Positions 54,401-62,610 are shown, counted from the first letter of the stretch. The stretch: 64,000 nucleotides of DNA from Hippasteria phrygiana (GCA_037893225.1 JAZGUH010000720.1:62001-126000), one strand, 5' to 3'. Numbers and translations: made by a program. Notes: generated from the letters alone by a model not told the origin.

Positions 54401-57400
54401 GTTTTTCATAACATGTGAGGTACACTTTGTTTTAAAGGGGTAGTGATGTACGCAGCCGAAAATGAACCGCATTACAATAGTGCAGTGAAAACGGGGTATC
54501 TTTAACGGGCTAATTAGGCACTAATTAGTATTCGGCTGAAGCCTATACCAAAATTAAGTGTGCCCAGAAGCATGGTCTTGTAGATTATGAAATAAAAGTT
54601 GGAATTTTTGATAACATGTGAGGTACACTTTGTTTTAAAGGGTTAGTGATGTACGCAGCCGAAAAGAAGGCACTATGCAGTGAAAACGGGGTATCTTTAA
54701 CGGGCTAATTAGGCACTTATTAGTATTCGGCTGAAGCCTATACCAACATTAGGTGTGGCCAGAAGCATGGTCTTGTAGATTATGAAATAAAAGTTGGAAT
54801 TGTTGATAACATGTGAGGTACACTTTGTTTTAAAGGGTTAGTGATGTACGCAGTTGAAAAGAAGGCATTGCAATAGTGCAGTGAAAATGGGGTATCTTTA
54901 ACGGGATAATTAGGCACTAATTAGAGTTCGGATGAAGCCTATACCAACATTAGGTGTGGCCAGAAGCATGGTCTTGTAGATTATGAAATAAAAGTTGGAG
55001 TTTTTCATAACATGTGAGGTACACTTTGTTTTAAAGGGTTAGTGATGTACGCAGCCGAAAAGAAGGCATTACAATAGTTCAGTGAAAACGGGGTATCTTT
55101 AACGGGCTAATTAGGCACTAATTAGTGTTCGGATGAAGCCTATACCAAAATTAAGTGTGGCCAGAAGCATGGTCTTGTAGATTATGAAATAAAAGTTGGA
55201 GTTTTTCATAACATGTGAGGTACACTTTGTTTTAACGGGGTAGTTATGTACGCAGCCGAAAATGAACCGCATTACAATAGTGCAGTGAAAACGGGGTATC
55301 TTTAACGGGCTAATTAGGCACTTATTAGTATTCGGCTGAAGCCTATACCAAAATTAAGTGTGGCCAGAAGCATGGTCTTGTAGATTATGAAATAAAAGTT
55401 GGAGTATTTCATAACATGTGAGGTACACTTTGTTTTAAAGGGTTAGTGATGTACGCAGTTGAAAAGAAGGCATTGCAATAGTGCAGTGAAAACGGGGTAT
55501 CTTTAACGGGCTAATTAGGCACTAATTAGAGTTCGGATGAAGCCTATACCAACATTAGGTGTGGCCAGAAGCATGGTCTTGTAGATTATGAACTAAAAGT
55601 TGGAGTTTTTCATAACATGTGAGGTACACTTTGTTTTAAAGGGTTAGTGATGTACGCAGCCGAAAAGAAGGCATTGCAATAGTGCAGTGAAAACGGGGTA
55701 TCTTTAACGGGCTAATTAGACACTAATTAGTGTTCGGCTGAAGCCTATACCAAAATTAAGTGTGGCCAGAAGCATGGTCTTGTAGATTATGAAATAAAAG
55801 TTGGAGTTTTTCATAACATGTGAGGTACACTTTGTTTTAACGGGGTAGTTATGTACGCAGCCGAAAATGAACCGCATTACAATAGTGCAGTGAAAACGGG
55901 GTATCTTTAACGGGCTAATTAGGCACTTATTAGTATTCGGCTGAAGCCTATACCAAAATTAAGTGTGGCCAGAAGCATGGTCTTGTAGATTATGAAATAA
56001 AAGTTGGAGTATTTCATAACATGTGAGGTACACTTTGTTTTAAAGGGTTAGTGATGTACGCAGTTGAAAAGAAGGCATTGCAATAGTGCAGTGAAAACGG
56101 GGTATCTTTAACGGGCTAATTAGGCACTAATTAGAGTTCGGATGAAGCCTATACCAACATTAGGTGTGGCCAGAAGCATGGTCTTGTAGATTATGAACTA
56201 AAAGTTGGAGTTTTTCATAACATGTGAGGTACACTTTGTTTTAAAGGGTTAGTGATGTACGCAGCCGAAAGGAAGGCATTGCAATAGTGCAGTGAAAACG
56301 GGGTATCTTTAACGGGCTAATTAGGCACTAATTAGTGTTCGGATGAAGCCTATACCAAAATTAAGTGTGCCCAGAAGCATGGTTTTGTAGATTATGAAAT
56401 AAAAGTTGGAGTTTTTCATAACATGTGAGGTACACTTTGTTTTAAAGGGTTAGTGATGTACGCAGTTGAAAAGAAGGCATTGCAATAGTGCAGTGAAAAT
56501 GGGGTATCTTTAACGGGCTAATTAGGCACTAATTAGTGTTCGGATGAAGCCTATACCAAAATCAAGTGTGTCCAGAAGCTTGGTCTTGTAGATTATGAAA
56601 TAAAAGTTGGAGTTTTTCATAACATGTGAGGTACACTTTGTTTTAAAGGGTTAGTGATGTACGCAGCCGAAAAGAAGGCATTACAATAGTTCAGTGAAAA
56701 CGGGGTATCTTTAACGGGCTAATTAGGCACTAATTAGTGTTCGGATGAAGCCTATACCAAAATTAAGTGTGGCCAGAAGCATGGTCTTGTAGATTATAAA
56801 AAAAAAAAGTTGGAGTTTTTCATAACATGTGAGGTACACTTTGTTTTAACGGGGTAGTTATGTACGCAGCCGAAAATGAACCGCATTACAATAGTGCAGT
56901 GAAAACGGGGTATCTTTAACGGGCTAATTAGGAACTAATTAGTGTTCGGATGAAGCCTATACCAAAATTAAGTGTGCCCAGAAGCATGGTCTTGTAGATT
57001 ATGAAATAAAAGTTGGAGTTTTTCATAACATGTGAGGTACACTTTGTTTTAAAGGGTTAGTGATGTACGCAGTTGAAAAGAAGGCATTGCAATAGTGCAG
57101 TGAAAACGGGGTATCTTTAACGGGCTAATTAGGCACTAATTAGAGTTCGGATGAAGCTATACCAAACTTAAGTGTGGCCAGAAGCATGGTCTTGTAGATT
57201 ATGAAATAAAAGTTGGAGTTTTTGATAACATGTGAGGTACACTTTGTTTTAAAGGGTTAGTGATGTACGTAGCCGAAAGGAACGCATTACAATAGTGCAG
57301 TGAAAACAGTGTCTCTTTAACGGGCTAATTAGGCACTAATTAGTGTTCGGCTGAAGCCTATACCAAAATTAAGTGTGCCTAGTAACATGATCTCTGAGAC

Positions 57401-57454
57401 TATGAAATAAAAGTTGGAGTTTTTTATAACATGTGAGGTACACTTTGTTTTAAA
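51480..57454 (+). repeat. Divergent right edge of the satellite array
   Basis: From about 51.5 kb the monomers change to an older subfamily: CTTGTAGATT, TTTTTCATAAC, AAGGGTTAG, GAAAAGAAGGCATT and often CAGTTGAAAA or CACTTATTAG, mostly 201 bp. Substitution density rises steadily towards the end and the last monomer decays at 57454. Three short monomers lack the ACAATAG segment (GCATTATGCAGTG at about 52055 and 53465, and a GCACTATGCAGTG form at about 54670). A 7-monomer block is repeated at 1409 bp (GGAATTTTTGATAAC at 51986 and 53395), and a 605-bp three-monomer block is repeated (GGAGTATTTC at 55401 and 56006). The two 105-codon minus-strand frames (52496-52813, 53905-54222) are copies produced by that 1409-bp duplication, not genes. 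Confidence 0.9.
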
Positions 57455-57714
57455 TGTTGCATTCACTTTTCACAATTTCTAAAAGCTTTGAAAAATAGCT
57501 AGAAATGTGATGATTACCATTGGGCAGCTAATTTAACAGTAATTACTTTATCAAAATTGCAAAAATGGTTTATAAAAATGTGGCTTATGTTGTGCGTTTT
57601 AATATGGCATGAAAAAGTATGTTTTGTTTTTTTATGAATAATTCGTTGAATAAGCGAAGCGAACTTTCTGGAAAATAGATCACCTTTTGCCGCATGCGTT
57701 ATAGATTTTTCGAC
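57455..57714. other. AT-rich array flank, nothing recognised
   Basis: Immediately after the satellite the sequence is AT-rich and unrelated to the monomer or to the left flank. No target-site duplication or terminal repeat marks the junction, and there is no open frame of note. Confidence 0.5.
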
Positions 57715-57719
57715 TCTTG

Positions 57720-57783
57720 CTGAATACGCCGTTGAATCCGCGGCCGAATACGCGGCCAGAAATCCGGCCGAATCCGCGGCTAC
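57720..57783. repeat. GC-rich microrepeat based on GAATCCGCGGCC
   Basis: Imperfect units GAATACGCCGTT, GAATCCGCGGCC, GAATACGCGGCC, AGAAATCCGGCC and GAATCCGCGGCT follow one another at about 12-bp spacing. The CCGCGG and CGGCCG-like cores are self-complementary. It is CpG-dense in an otherwise AT-rich region. Confidence 0.7.
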
Positions 57784-57819
57784 CTTGAGCCTGGTCGTGA
57801 CATGGTGTCAGTGTTGTAG

Positions 57820-57914
57820 TCAAGACCAGGCAGTCCGAGACCAAGACCGAGACCGACAGTCCGAGACCAAGACCAAGACCAAGACCGACAGTCCGAGACC
57901 AAGACCAAGACCAG
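57820..57914. repeat. GACCAA-type microsatellite
   Basis: Hexamer-like units GACCAA and GACCGA alternate with GACAGTCCGA interruptions from the AGACCAGGCAGTCC at about 57822 to CAAGACCAGAC. The longer repeat GACAGTCCGAGACCAAGACC occurs about twice, so it is a nested simple repeat. No coding role is apparent. Confidence 0.85.
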
Positions 57915-57915
57915 A

Positions 57916-58465
57916 CTTGTAAATAATGGCATGTAAATCATCTTTGTATGTTGATCTAAAACTGTGGGGGTTCAGCTAGGGTATGGGGTATGACCATAGA
58001 GCTGTGTTTAGTTTGACAGGAATGGTCTTGGAGTGTACTCTAGAATTGTTGTTGGTTTTTACTTTGTATTCTTTAATAAAGTTTTTACTTTTCGGCCTAA
58101 TTTGAATTTCACAACATTCACAGTGCATGCAGTGTACTTCAGTACTTTCAGACACTGGTGTACCTATGTAAAGCTACAAAAAAAGTGACAATTTAAAATA
58201 GTATTTCCTTCAAATTGTATTCTATTTCTCAGGAAAAACATTTACAGAGGTGCCCCTGGCCCTCTGTCTCAAGAAAATGTTATGCCATCATGGTGATTTT
58301 ATTGCAGCAGTTTACCCAACAGTATACAATCACGTTACAGAAATACAGGCCTATAATTTAGATCGTTTCTGACAAAATCTTATGTGATTGGCAAGCAGAT
58401 GAGATGTGCAATTGTTTGGACATTTAACAGGCTTCTTTAGAAATTGAAACAAACATGTTGTTACA
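57916..58465. other. Non-repetitive stretch with one poly(A) signal
   Basis: This 550-bp stretch has no long open frame. An AATAAA at 58075-58080 lies in a T-rich context that could serve as a plus-strand polyadenylation signal, but no upstream exon is recognised. A pyrimidine tract ending in CAG at about 58220-58233 resembles a splice acceptor, again without a convincing exon after it. Confidence 0.35.
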
Positions 58466-58718
58466 ACTGATAATGTAGTAACCGACGGATAATGTACCAC
58501 CAACCGATAATGTATCACAAATTGACTGATAGTGTATCACCAACCGATAATGTATCACAAAGTGACTGATAGTGTAGTAGAATTTCTATCCGATAATGTA
58601 TCACGTGTCGACGGATAATGTAGTAGGAAAAAAACTCTAACCGATAATGTATCATCACAGAACAGATACTGTATCAACCGATAACGTATCAACTTAAATC
58701 AACCAATAGTGTATCAGT
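58466..58718. repeat. Twelve spaced YGATARTGTATCA units (GATA/TATC inverted repeats)
   Basis: Twelve copies of a 14-bp unit, best form CCGATAATGTATCA, have their GATA (or equivalent) starting at 58469, 58488, 58506, 58528, 58546, 58568, 58592, 58614, 58643, 58665, 58680 and 58705. Spacing varies from 15 to 29 bp while the unit stays conserved. The unit contains GATA and its inverse TATC separated by 3 bp; eight units end TATCA, three TAGTA and one TACCA, and the last begins AATA. Flanks between units differ except for one 40-bp repeat (58506-58546). This is either a decayed minisatellite or a cluster of dyad protein-binding sites. Confidence 0.75.
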
Positions 58719-59220
58719 GTGGGGAAAAAGGTATACAAACTTGTACAATACTCTCCGCGGCTTTTCTTCAAAACGGTTTATGGTATAAAGTTGTAACCTT
58801 GATTTAGCATCAACCCATTCAAAGGTGTACATATATTTATGGCGCCATGATGACGTCATCGGGTATCAAATACAACCGATTTCTGCTCAAAATAAAAATA
58901 ATTAAAAACTGTTCAAATATATGGTGTGAGTTTTCAATCTTCATAATTAGTAAGACATTGCCTTGTTCAATATTTTTGCTCCCCGGGCACGATGCTGTTT
59001 GACCTTTTTTCCGGTGTTACCGGGAGTGCAATGAATTTAATACAACTTGAAAACGGAAGCATTTCACTACACACAAGTAAAATTGTTAAAGTATTACGTT
59101 TATGCAACATTGCTAATGTATCGTGACTTTGGGCGTGATCCCTGGCCACATGGCAATTACGGCTTTATGGCTTCTGACCACAGCGCCCAACGAACAAAAT
59201 ATTGACTAATTTTGGGGAAG
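58719..59220. other. Intergenic stretch with one perfect TGACGTCA
   Basis: No gene is recognised. A palindromic GATGACGTCATC (TGACGTCA at 58851-58858) is a full CRE/ATF-type site following GGCGCCA. A minus-strand frame of 60 codons (58967-59149) has no recognisable domain. The segment ends at the tRNA-like sequence that abuts the retrotransposon. Confidence 0.4.
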
Positions 59221-61581
59221 CGCCAACATATAGGGCTGATAGAGCACCGAAACGGCAGTCTGGAGGTCGCAGGTTCAAGCCCGTCCCAGTCAATTGTTTT
59301 TATCAATTTTCAAAATAGTATATTAACTGCCATTTACTGCACTCGAAAGATTATCAGAGGCCAGACGAGGACTAACAACTGTGTGAGGTTGAGATCAATG
59401 AAAAAGTATGACAAAGACGTTTATCTGAGCATGTTAAATGAAATAGACTGGTCGGAAGTTACTTGTTTAAATGATGTTAATGAAGCTTGGTCCATACTGA
59501 AATGCAGATTAACTGCCATCATTGACAGGATTGCTCCATTGAAGTCTGTTAAAATTAAAACTAACACAGAACCTTGGATGACTAATGATATTCTAGATTT
59601 GATCAAGCGTCGGAATTATCTTTTTCACCAATACAGAGTGGACAAGTCTGGCATTAACTGGAACGAGTACTGTTCTGTTAGGAACAGAGTACAACGAACT
59701 ATCAAACGAGCCAAGTCTGACTACTTAATGGCTCATTTAGAAGAAAATAAAAATAACCCAAAAAAATTGTGGGCTCAACTTAAAAACCTAGGTTGCAGTA
59801 ACAAAAATAAGGATAAAGGCCAGATTGTACTCAATATTGATGGAAATATGTGTTATGATAAATTTTTGATCTCTGAACATGTCAATGAATTTTTCACTAC
59901 AATTGCTGAAACTTTAACTGAGCAACTTCCGTCGGACAATCCTGTCTTTGATATTCACTCAGACCTATTCAAGGAGTACTATAGTTCAAAAATGGCTCAT
60001 GATCCTTTCGAACTGCAGGCAGTTACTACAGACTTCATTTTTGAAGAATTGAGCAGGCTTAGCAAAAATAAAAGCACTGGTCTGGATGGTATCCCCCCAA
60101 TCTTTTTAAAAGATGGTGCTGATATTTTAAAAATACCGATCGGACATGTTGTGAACCTCTCTATAAAATCTTGTTGTGTTCCAATTGATTTTAAACAAGC
60201 TAGAGTGACCCCACTCTATAAAAAGAAATCTAAACTAGAAGTGGGAAACTATAGACCTGTAAGTGTATTATCGACTGTCTCTAAAATTTTAGAGAAAGCT
60301 GTGTTGGTTCAATTGGATAACTATCTTAATGACAATAATCTCATTTATGAGTACCAATCTGGGTTTAGACGGAATTTTTCTACTAATACGTCTCTGGTAT
60401 ATCTGAATGATTTCATTAAAACTGAAATAGCTAATGGAAATTATGTTGGAATGTTAGCTCTGGATGTACAAAAGGCCTTTGACTGCGTGAATCATGATAT
60501 TTTATGTTCCAAGCTGAAACTGATGGGTATCGATAATAGATGGTTTAAATCATATCTGTCCGATAGAAGTCAAGTTGTTAGTATCAATGGAGTCATGTCA
60601 TCTAAACATTCGATTGTAAATGGAGTGCCTCAAGGTAGTCTTCTCGGACCTATTTTATATTTGTGCTATTGTAATGACATGGCTATGAGTGTCAACTCCA
60701 AACTGGTCTTATATGCGGATGATAGTATCATAATGGTTGCAGATAAGGATCCTAAAGTTATCGCTCATAAACTTTCATCGGAAATGGATTCTTGTAATGG
60801 ATGGCTGATAGATAACAAACTGTCTCTGCACTTTGGGAAATGTGAAACTTTATTGTTTGGGTCTAAACGTAAATGCAAGAATGTTCCGAACTTTTCTGTT
60901 GATTACAAGGGTCAGGTTTTATCTGCCAAAGAAAATATCAAATATTTAGGCATGGTTTTAGACCAAAGTTTAACCGGTGAAAACATGGTTTGCAATATTG
61001 TTAAAAAATCCACTGGTAGACTTAAATTTCTTTATCGACATTCGCAATATTTGAACAAGTCTACCAGACAACTTCTCTGCTCCACTCTTATCCAAAGTCA
61101 CATTGACTACGCCTGTATGGTATGGTATTTTGGCCTCAAGACTTCCCAAAAAAATAAATTACAAATTGTCCAGAATAAAATGGTTCGTTTTATACATGAT
61201 TTTAATCCTCGGCATCATCTCAACTTACAGGATTTTCATGACATTGGTTATCTTCACATAGAAAGTAGAGTCATCCAATTAACATTGAATATAGTACATG
61301 GTATTTATTATGGTAATTGTCCTTCTTATTTTAATTCTTTTTTTGTTAAAGTACAAGACGCACATCAAATGAATACGAGATCTAGAAATTATAATTTTGT
61401 GGTCCCCACTATTAATAACATCACCAAGACATCTTTTTTTTACAATGGCATTAAGGAGTGGAATTTGTTGCCAGAGTATGTCAAATCAATTCACAATAAA
61501 CTTACTTTCAAGAGGGAGTTAAAGAAGTTTTTAGAACAGAGGGAGACTGTGAGGGAAAGGGCTTTTTTTGTTAGTAGATAA
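59212..61581 (+). CDS. LINE reverse transcriptase, 5'-truncated ORF2
   Basis: RNA-dependent DNA polymerase that would copy the element's RNA at a nicked target. The 789-codon frame opens at a non-ATG (TTG) inside the tRNA-like remnant; the first in-frame ATG is at 59398 (residue 63), giving 727 aa. Residues 45-125 are the linker after the lost endonuclease (CTRK, then DWSEV and EPWM). RT landmarks: STGLDG 288-293, NYRPVSVL 346-353, SGFR 383-386, motif A LDVQKAFD 417-424 with Asp418, motif B NGVPQGSLLGP 470-480, and motif C YADD 501-504. All three catalytic aspartates (418, 503, 504) are present. The C-terminal region (SHIDYACMVW near 629-638) is the usual LINE thumb-like tail. There is no RNase H and no frameshift or stop. 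An uninterrupted RT suggests a young insertion, but without the endonuclease it cannot be autonomous. Confidence 0.92.
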   Translation: MGKRQHIGLIEHRNGSLEVAGSSPSQSIVFINFQNSILTAIYCTRKIIRGQTRTNNCVRLRSMKKYDKDVYLSMLNEIDWSEVTCLNDVNEAWSILKCRLTAIIDRIAPLKSVKIKTNTEPWMTNDILDLIKRRNYLFHQYRVDKSGINWNEYCSVRNRVQRTIKRAKSDYLMAHLEENKNNPKKLWAQLKNLGCSNKNKDKGQIVLNIDGNMCYDKFLISEHVNEFFTTIAETLTEQLPSDNPVFDIHSDLFKEYYSSKMAHDPFELQAVTTDFIFEELSRLSKNKSTGLDGIPPIFLKDGADILKIPIGHVVNLSIKSCCVPIDFKQARVTPLYKKKSKLEVGNYRPVSVLSTVSKILEKAVLVQLDNYLNDNNLIYEYQSGFRRNFSTNTSLVYLNDFIKTEIANGNYVGMLALDVQKAFDCVNHDILCSKLKLMGIDNRWFKSYLSDRSQVVSINGVMSSKHSIVNGVPQGSLLGPILYLCYCNDMAMSVNSKLVLYADDSIIMVADKDPKVIAHKLSSEMDSCNGWLIDNKLSLHFGKCETLLFGSKRKCKNVPNFSVDYKGQVLSAKENIKYLGMVLDQSLTGENMVCNIVKKSTGRLKFLYRHSQYLNKSTRQLLCSTLIQSHIDYACMVWYFGLKTSQKNKLQIVQNKMVRFIHDFNPRHHLNLQDFHDIGYLHIESRVIQLTLNIVHGIYYGNCPSYFNSFFVKVQDAHQMNTRSRNYNFVVPTINNITKTSFFYNGIKEWNLLPEYVKSIHNKLTFKRELKKFLEQRETVRERAFFVSR
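59231..59290 (+). mobile_element. Degenerate tRNA-like (SINE or tRNA-pseudogene) fragment
   Basis: TAGGGCTGATAGAGC (59231-59245) resembles a tRNA D arm shortened by 3 nt, and GGTTCAAGCCC (59272-59282) is a good B box preceded by GGAGGTCGCA, as in many tRNAs. The anticodon and acceptor stems do not pair convincingly, so this is a remnant rather than a functional tRNA. It lies directly 5' of the truncated LINE on the same strand, and the LINE open frame reads through it, producing a spurious N-terminus of about 25 residues. Confidence 0.55.
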
Positions 61582-61960
61582 TTCTTTTTAAAAGGGAAGG
61601 GAGGGTTAATTTTCAGTTAAATATGTATTTTTATAATGTAATGTTTTATGTTTGTTTTTTGTTTGGGGTTTTGTTCCTTTTATGTTTTTTTTTTTAGGTC
61701 TTGCATGATGTTTTTGTCTTGTATGGTCTTTTTGTAATTTTTAGTTTTGTATGGAGTATCCATGTATTTTTTATTTATTTTTTCTGCGTAGTTTTTATGT
61801 TTTTGGTTTGGTTTTGCTGGACGTATTTTGTATAAGTATTGTTTGCTTTTGCTTGTTTTGACATTGTGTGTTTTTGGAGTGTAGGTTTTCTTTATGTGGT
61901 TATTGTGCAATAAGGGGACCCCATTGGAAATAAGTTGAAAAACTTTCATGGGCTATCCCT
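61582..61960 (+). other. LINE 3' UTR, T/G-rich
   Basis: On the plus strand this is dominated by T and TTTTG tracts and has no open frame. The 89-codon minus-strand frame (61680-61949), rich in Lys, Asn and Thr, is a low-complexity reading of this bias. It links the RT stop codon to the 3' stem-loop. Confidence 0.7.
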
Positions 61961-62053
61961 GGTATTACCATGTTTTTAATGTATTGTAGTAATTGTTTGT
62001 TTGTTTGTACATATATATACATTTATATTTATATTTGTCTATATGGTAATACC
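61961..62053 (+). other. LINE 3'-terminal stem-loop
   Basis: GGTATTACCAT (61961-61971) is the exact inverse complement of ATGGTAATACC (62043-62053), giving an 11-bp stem around a 71-nt loop that contains TTTGTTTG and TATA repeats. It ends 5 bp before the (AAATC)4 tail. In the L2/CR1-like LINEs and in related stringent-type elements, a 3' stem-loop next to a short terminal repeat is recognised by the RT during target-primed reverse transcription; assignment of that role here is by analogy. Confidence 0.75.
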
Positions 62054-62054
62054 G

Positions 62055-62078
62055 AATAAAATCAAATCAAATCAAATC
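62055..62078 (+). repeat. AATAAA and (AAATC)4 LINE tail
   Basis: AATAAA (62055-62060) overlaps four perfect AAATC units (62059-62078), followed by unrelated sequence. A microsatellite tail in place of poly(A) marks the element's 3' end and its orientation. Confidence 0.85.
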
Positions 62079-62142
62079 AAACTGCACCTAGTCAGGTTTC
62101 CCTTGTGGTTCATTTGAAATGGTATGTTATAAAAATGTACAA

Positions 62143-62610
62143 TGACGTCATTCCCCAAAAGGACGCCCTCTATCGAGACAACAAAAACGGGTTTTTTTTA
62201 AGCGTGAAGAATTTGCTAAAGTGCTCCTATATGTTCGCTGGACAGTTACCGCAAATGACTTGGCAAGGTTTCATAATCATGACGTCATCAGACCGGAAAT
62301 TATAGTAGCCAGAATTTTAAAATGCTCGTTTTTAATGAGTTGATCGTGTGTTTTATGAAAATATGTTGTTTAAACCTTGCCCCATGACTATGTTCGTAGC
62401 CAAAAGAGTGATAGCCAGTGCAATGTTAAGTGTTTGCTTCCAAGTGCTGTGACGTCATCAAACCGGAAATTACGCGTTATTCATACAAAGGCGCGCAATT
62501 TCCATATTTTTACAAGGTTTTTGTACTAAATGAATCTGGATGAACATGTATCCTTTGAATAGTCGGCATTTACCTTCCCTTGACCGATGGCGTCATAAAA
62601 CCGGAAGTTA
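62143..62610. promoter_or_regulatory. Array of CRE-like sites, three with fixed-spacing ETS-like cores
   Basis: TGACGTCA occurs at 62143, 62280 and 62450, with a near-match TGGCGTCA at 62588 (steps 137, 170 and 138 bp). The last three are each followed after exactly 5 bp by CCGGAAAT or CCGGAAGT (62293, 62463, 62601). TGACGTCA is the palindromic CREB/ATF site and ACCGGAAGT the typical ETS core; both are established vertebrate and invertebrate motifs. The sequence between sites has only scattered similarity (for example CAAGGTTT before two of them), so either a decayed tandem repeat of about 140-170 bp or retained paired sites explains it. Confidence 0.55.

Larger units (their letters stand above)
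765..57454 (+). repeat. 203-bp satellite DNA array, about 280 monomers
   Basis: A single uninterrupted head-to-tail array. Monomer length was counted from successive GGGGTATCTTTAACGGG landmarks: most steps are 203 bp, 202 bp where one G is lost (AACGGCTAATT variant), and 201 bp in the older edge subtype. Numbering from that GGGG, the monomer holds CTAATTAG at 18-25 and again at 29-36, TTCGGCTG at 39-46, an AATAAA at 99-104, and CAGCCGAA at 164-171, which is the inverse of 39-46. Most core monomers differ at only a few diagnostic sites. No insertion of another element interrupts the array. Open frames inside it are absent or accidental. Such arrays commonly mark centromeric, pericentromeric or subtelomeric heterochromatin, but nothing in the window shows which. 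Confidence 0.97.
59300..62080 (+). mobile_element. 5'-truncated non-LTR retrotransposon (LINE), RT-only, RNase H-less
   Basis: The element comprises the RT open frame (to 61581), a T/G-rich 3' UTR (61582-61960), an 11-bp stem-loop, AATAAA and an (AAATC)4 tail ending about 62078. The frame opens at the peptide IYCTRK. From memory of these families this lies just after the SDH motif that ends the apurinic-like endonuclease, so ORF1 and the endonuclease are missing: an ordinary 5' truncation. Simple-repeat tail, no LTRs and no RNase H fit the CR1/L2/Jockey-type branch. The exact clade cannot be fixed by eye, and the 5' boundary near 59290-59330 is approximate. Confidence 0.85.

Noticed and set aside
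765..57454. CENP-B box in the monomer (TTCGGCTGAAGCC)
   Set aside because: TTCG-N4-A matches the start of the box, but the required CGGG after two bases is CCTA here, so the motif is incomplete.
765..57454. CRISPR-like array
   Set aside because: Repeat units of 203 bp abut directly with no unique spacers, and the context is eukaryotic.
765..57454. Telomeric repeat nearby
   Set aside because: No TTAGGG or related hexamer array is present on either strand.
58205..58290. Possible exon after a pyrimidine tract and CAG
   Set aside because: No coding continuity or donor site that I can support on this strand, and no homologous peptide recognised.
59421..59606. Minus-strand 61-codon frame
   Set aside because: A shadow of the RT coding region on the other strand.
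61680..61949. Lys/Asn-rich 89-codon minus-strand frame
   Set aside because: An artefact of the T-rich LINE 3' UTR; low complexity and no start context.
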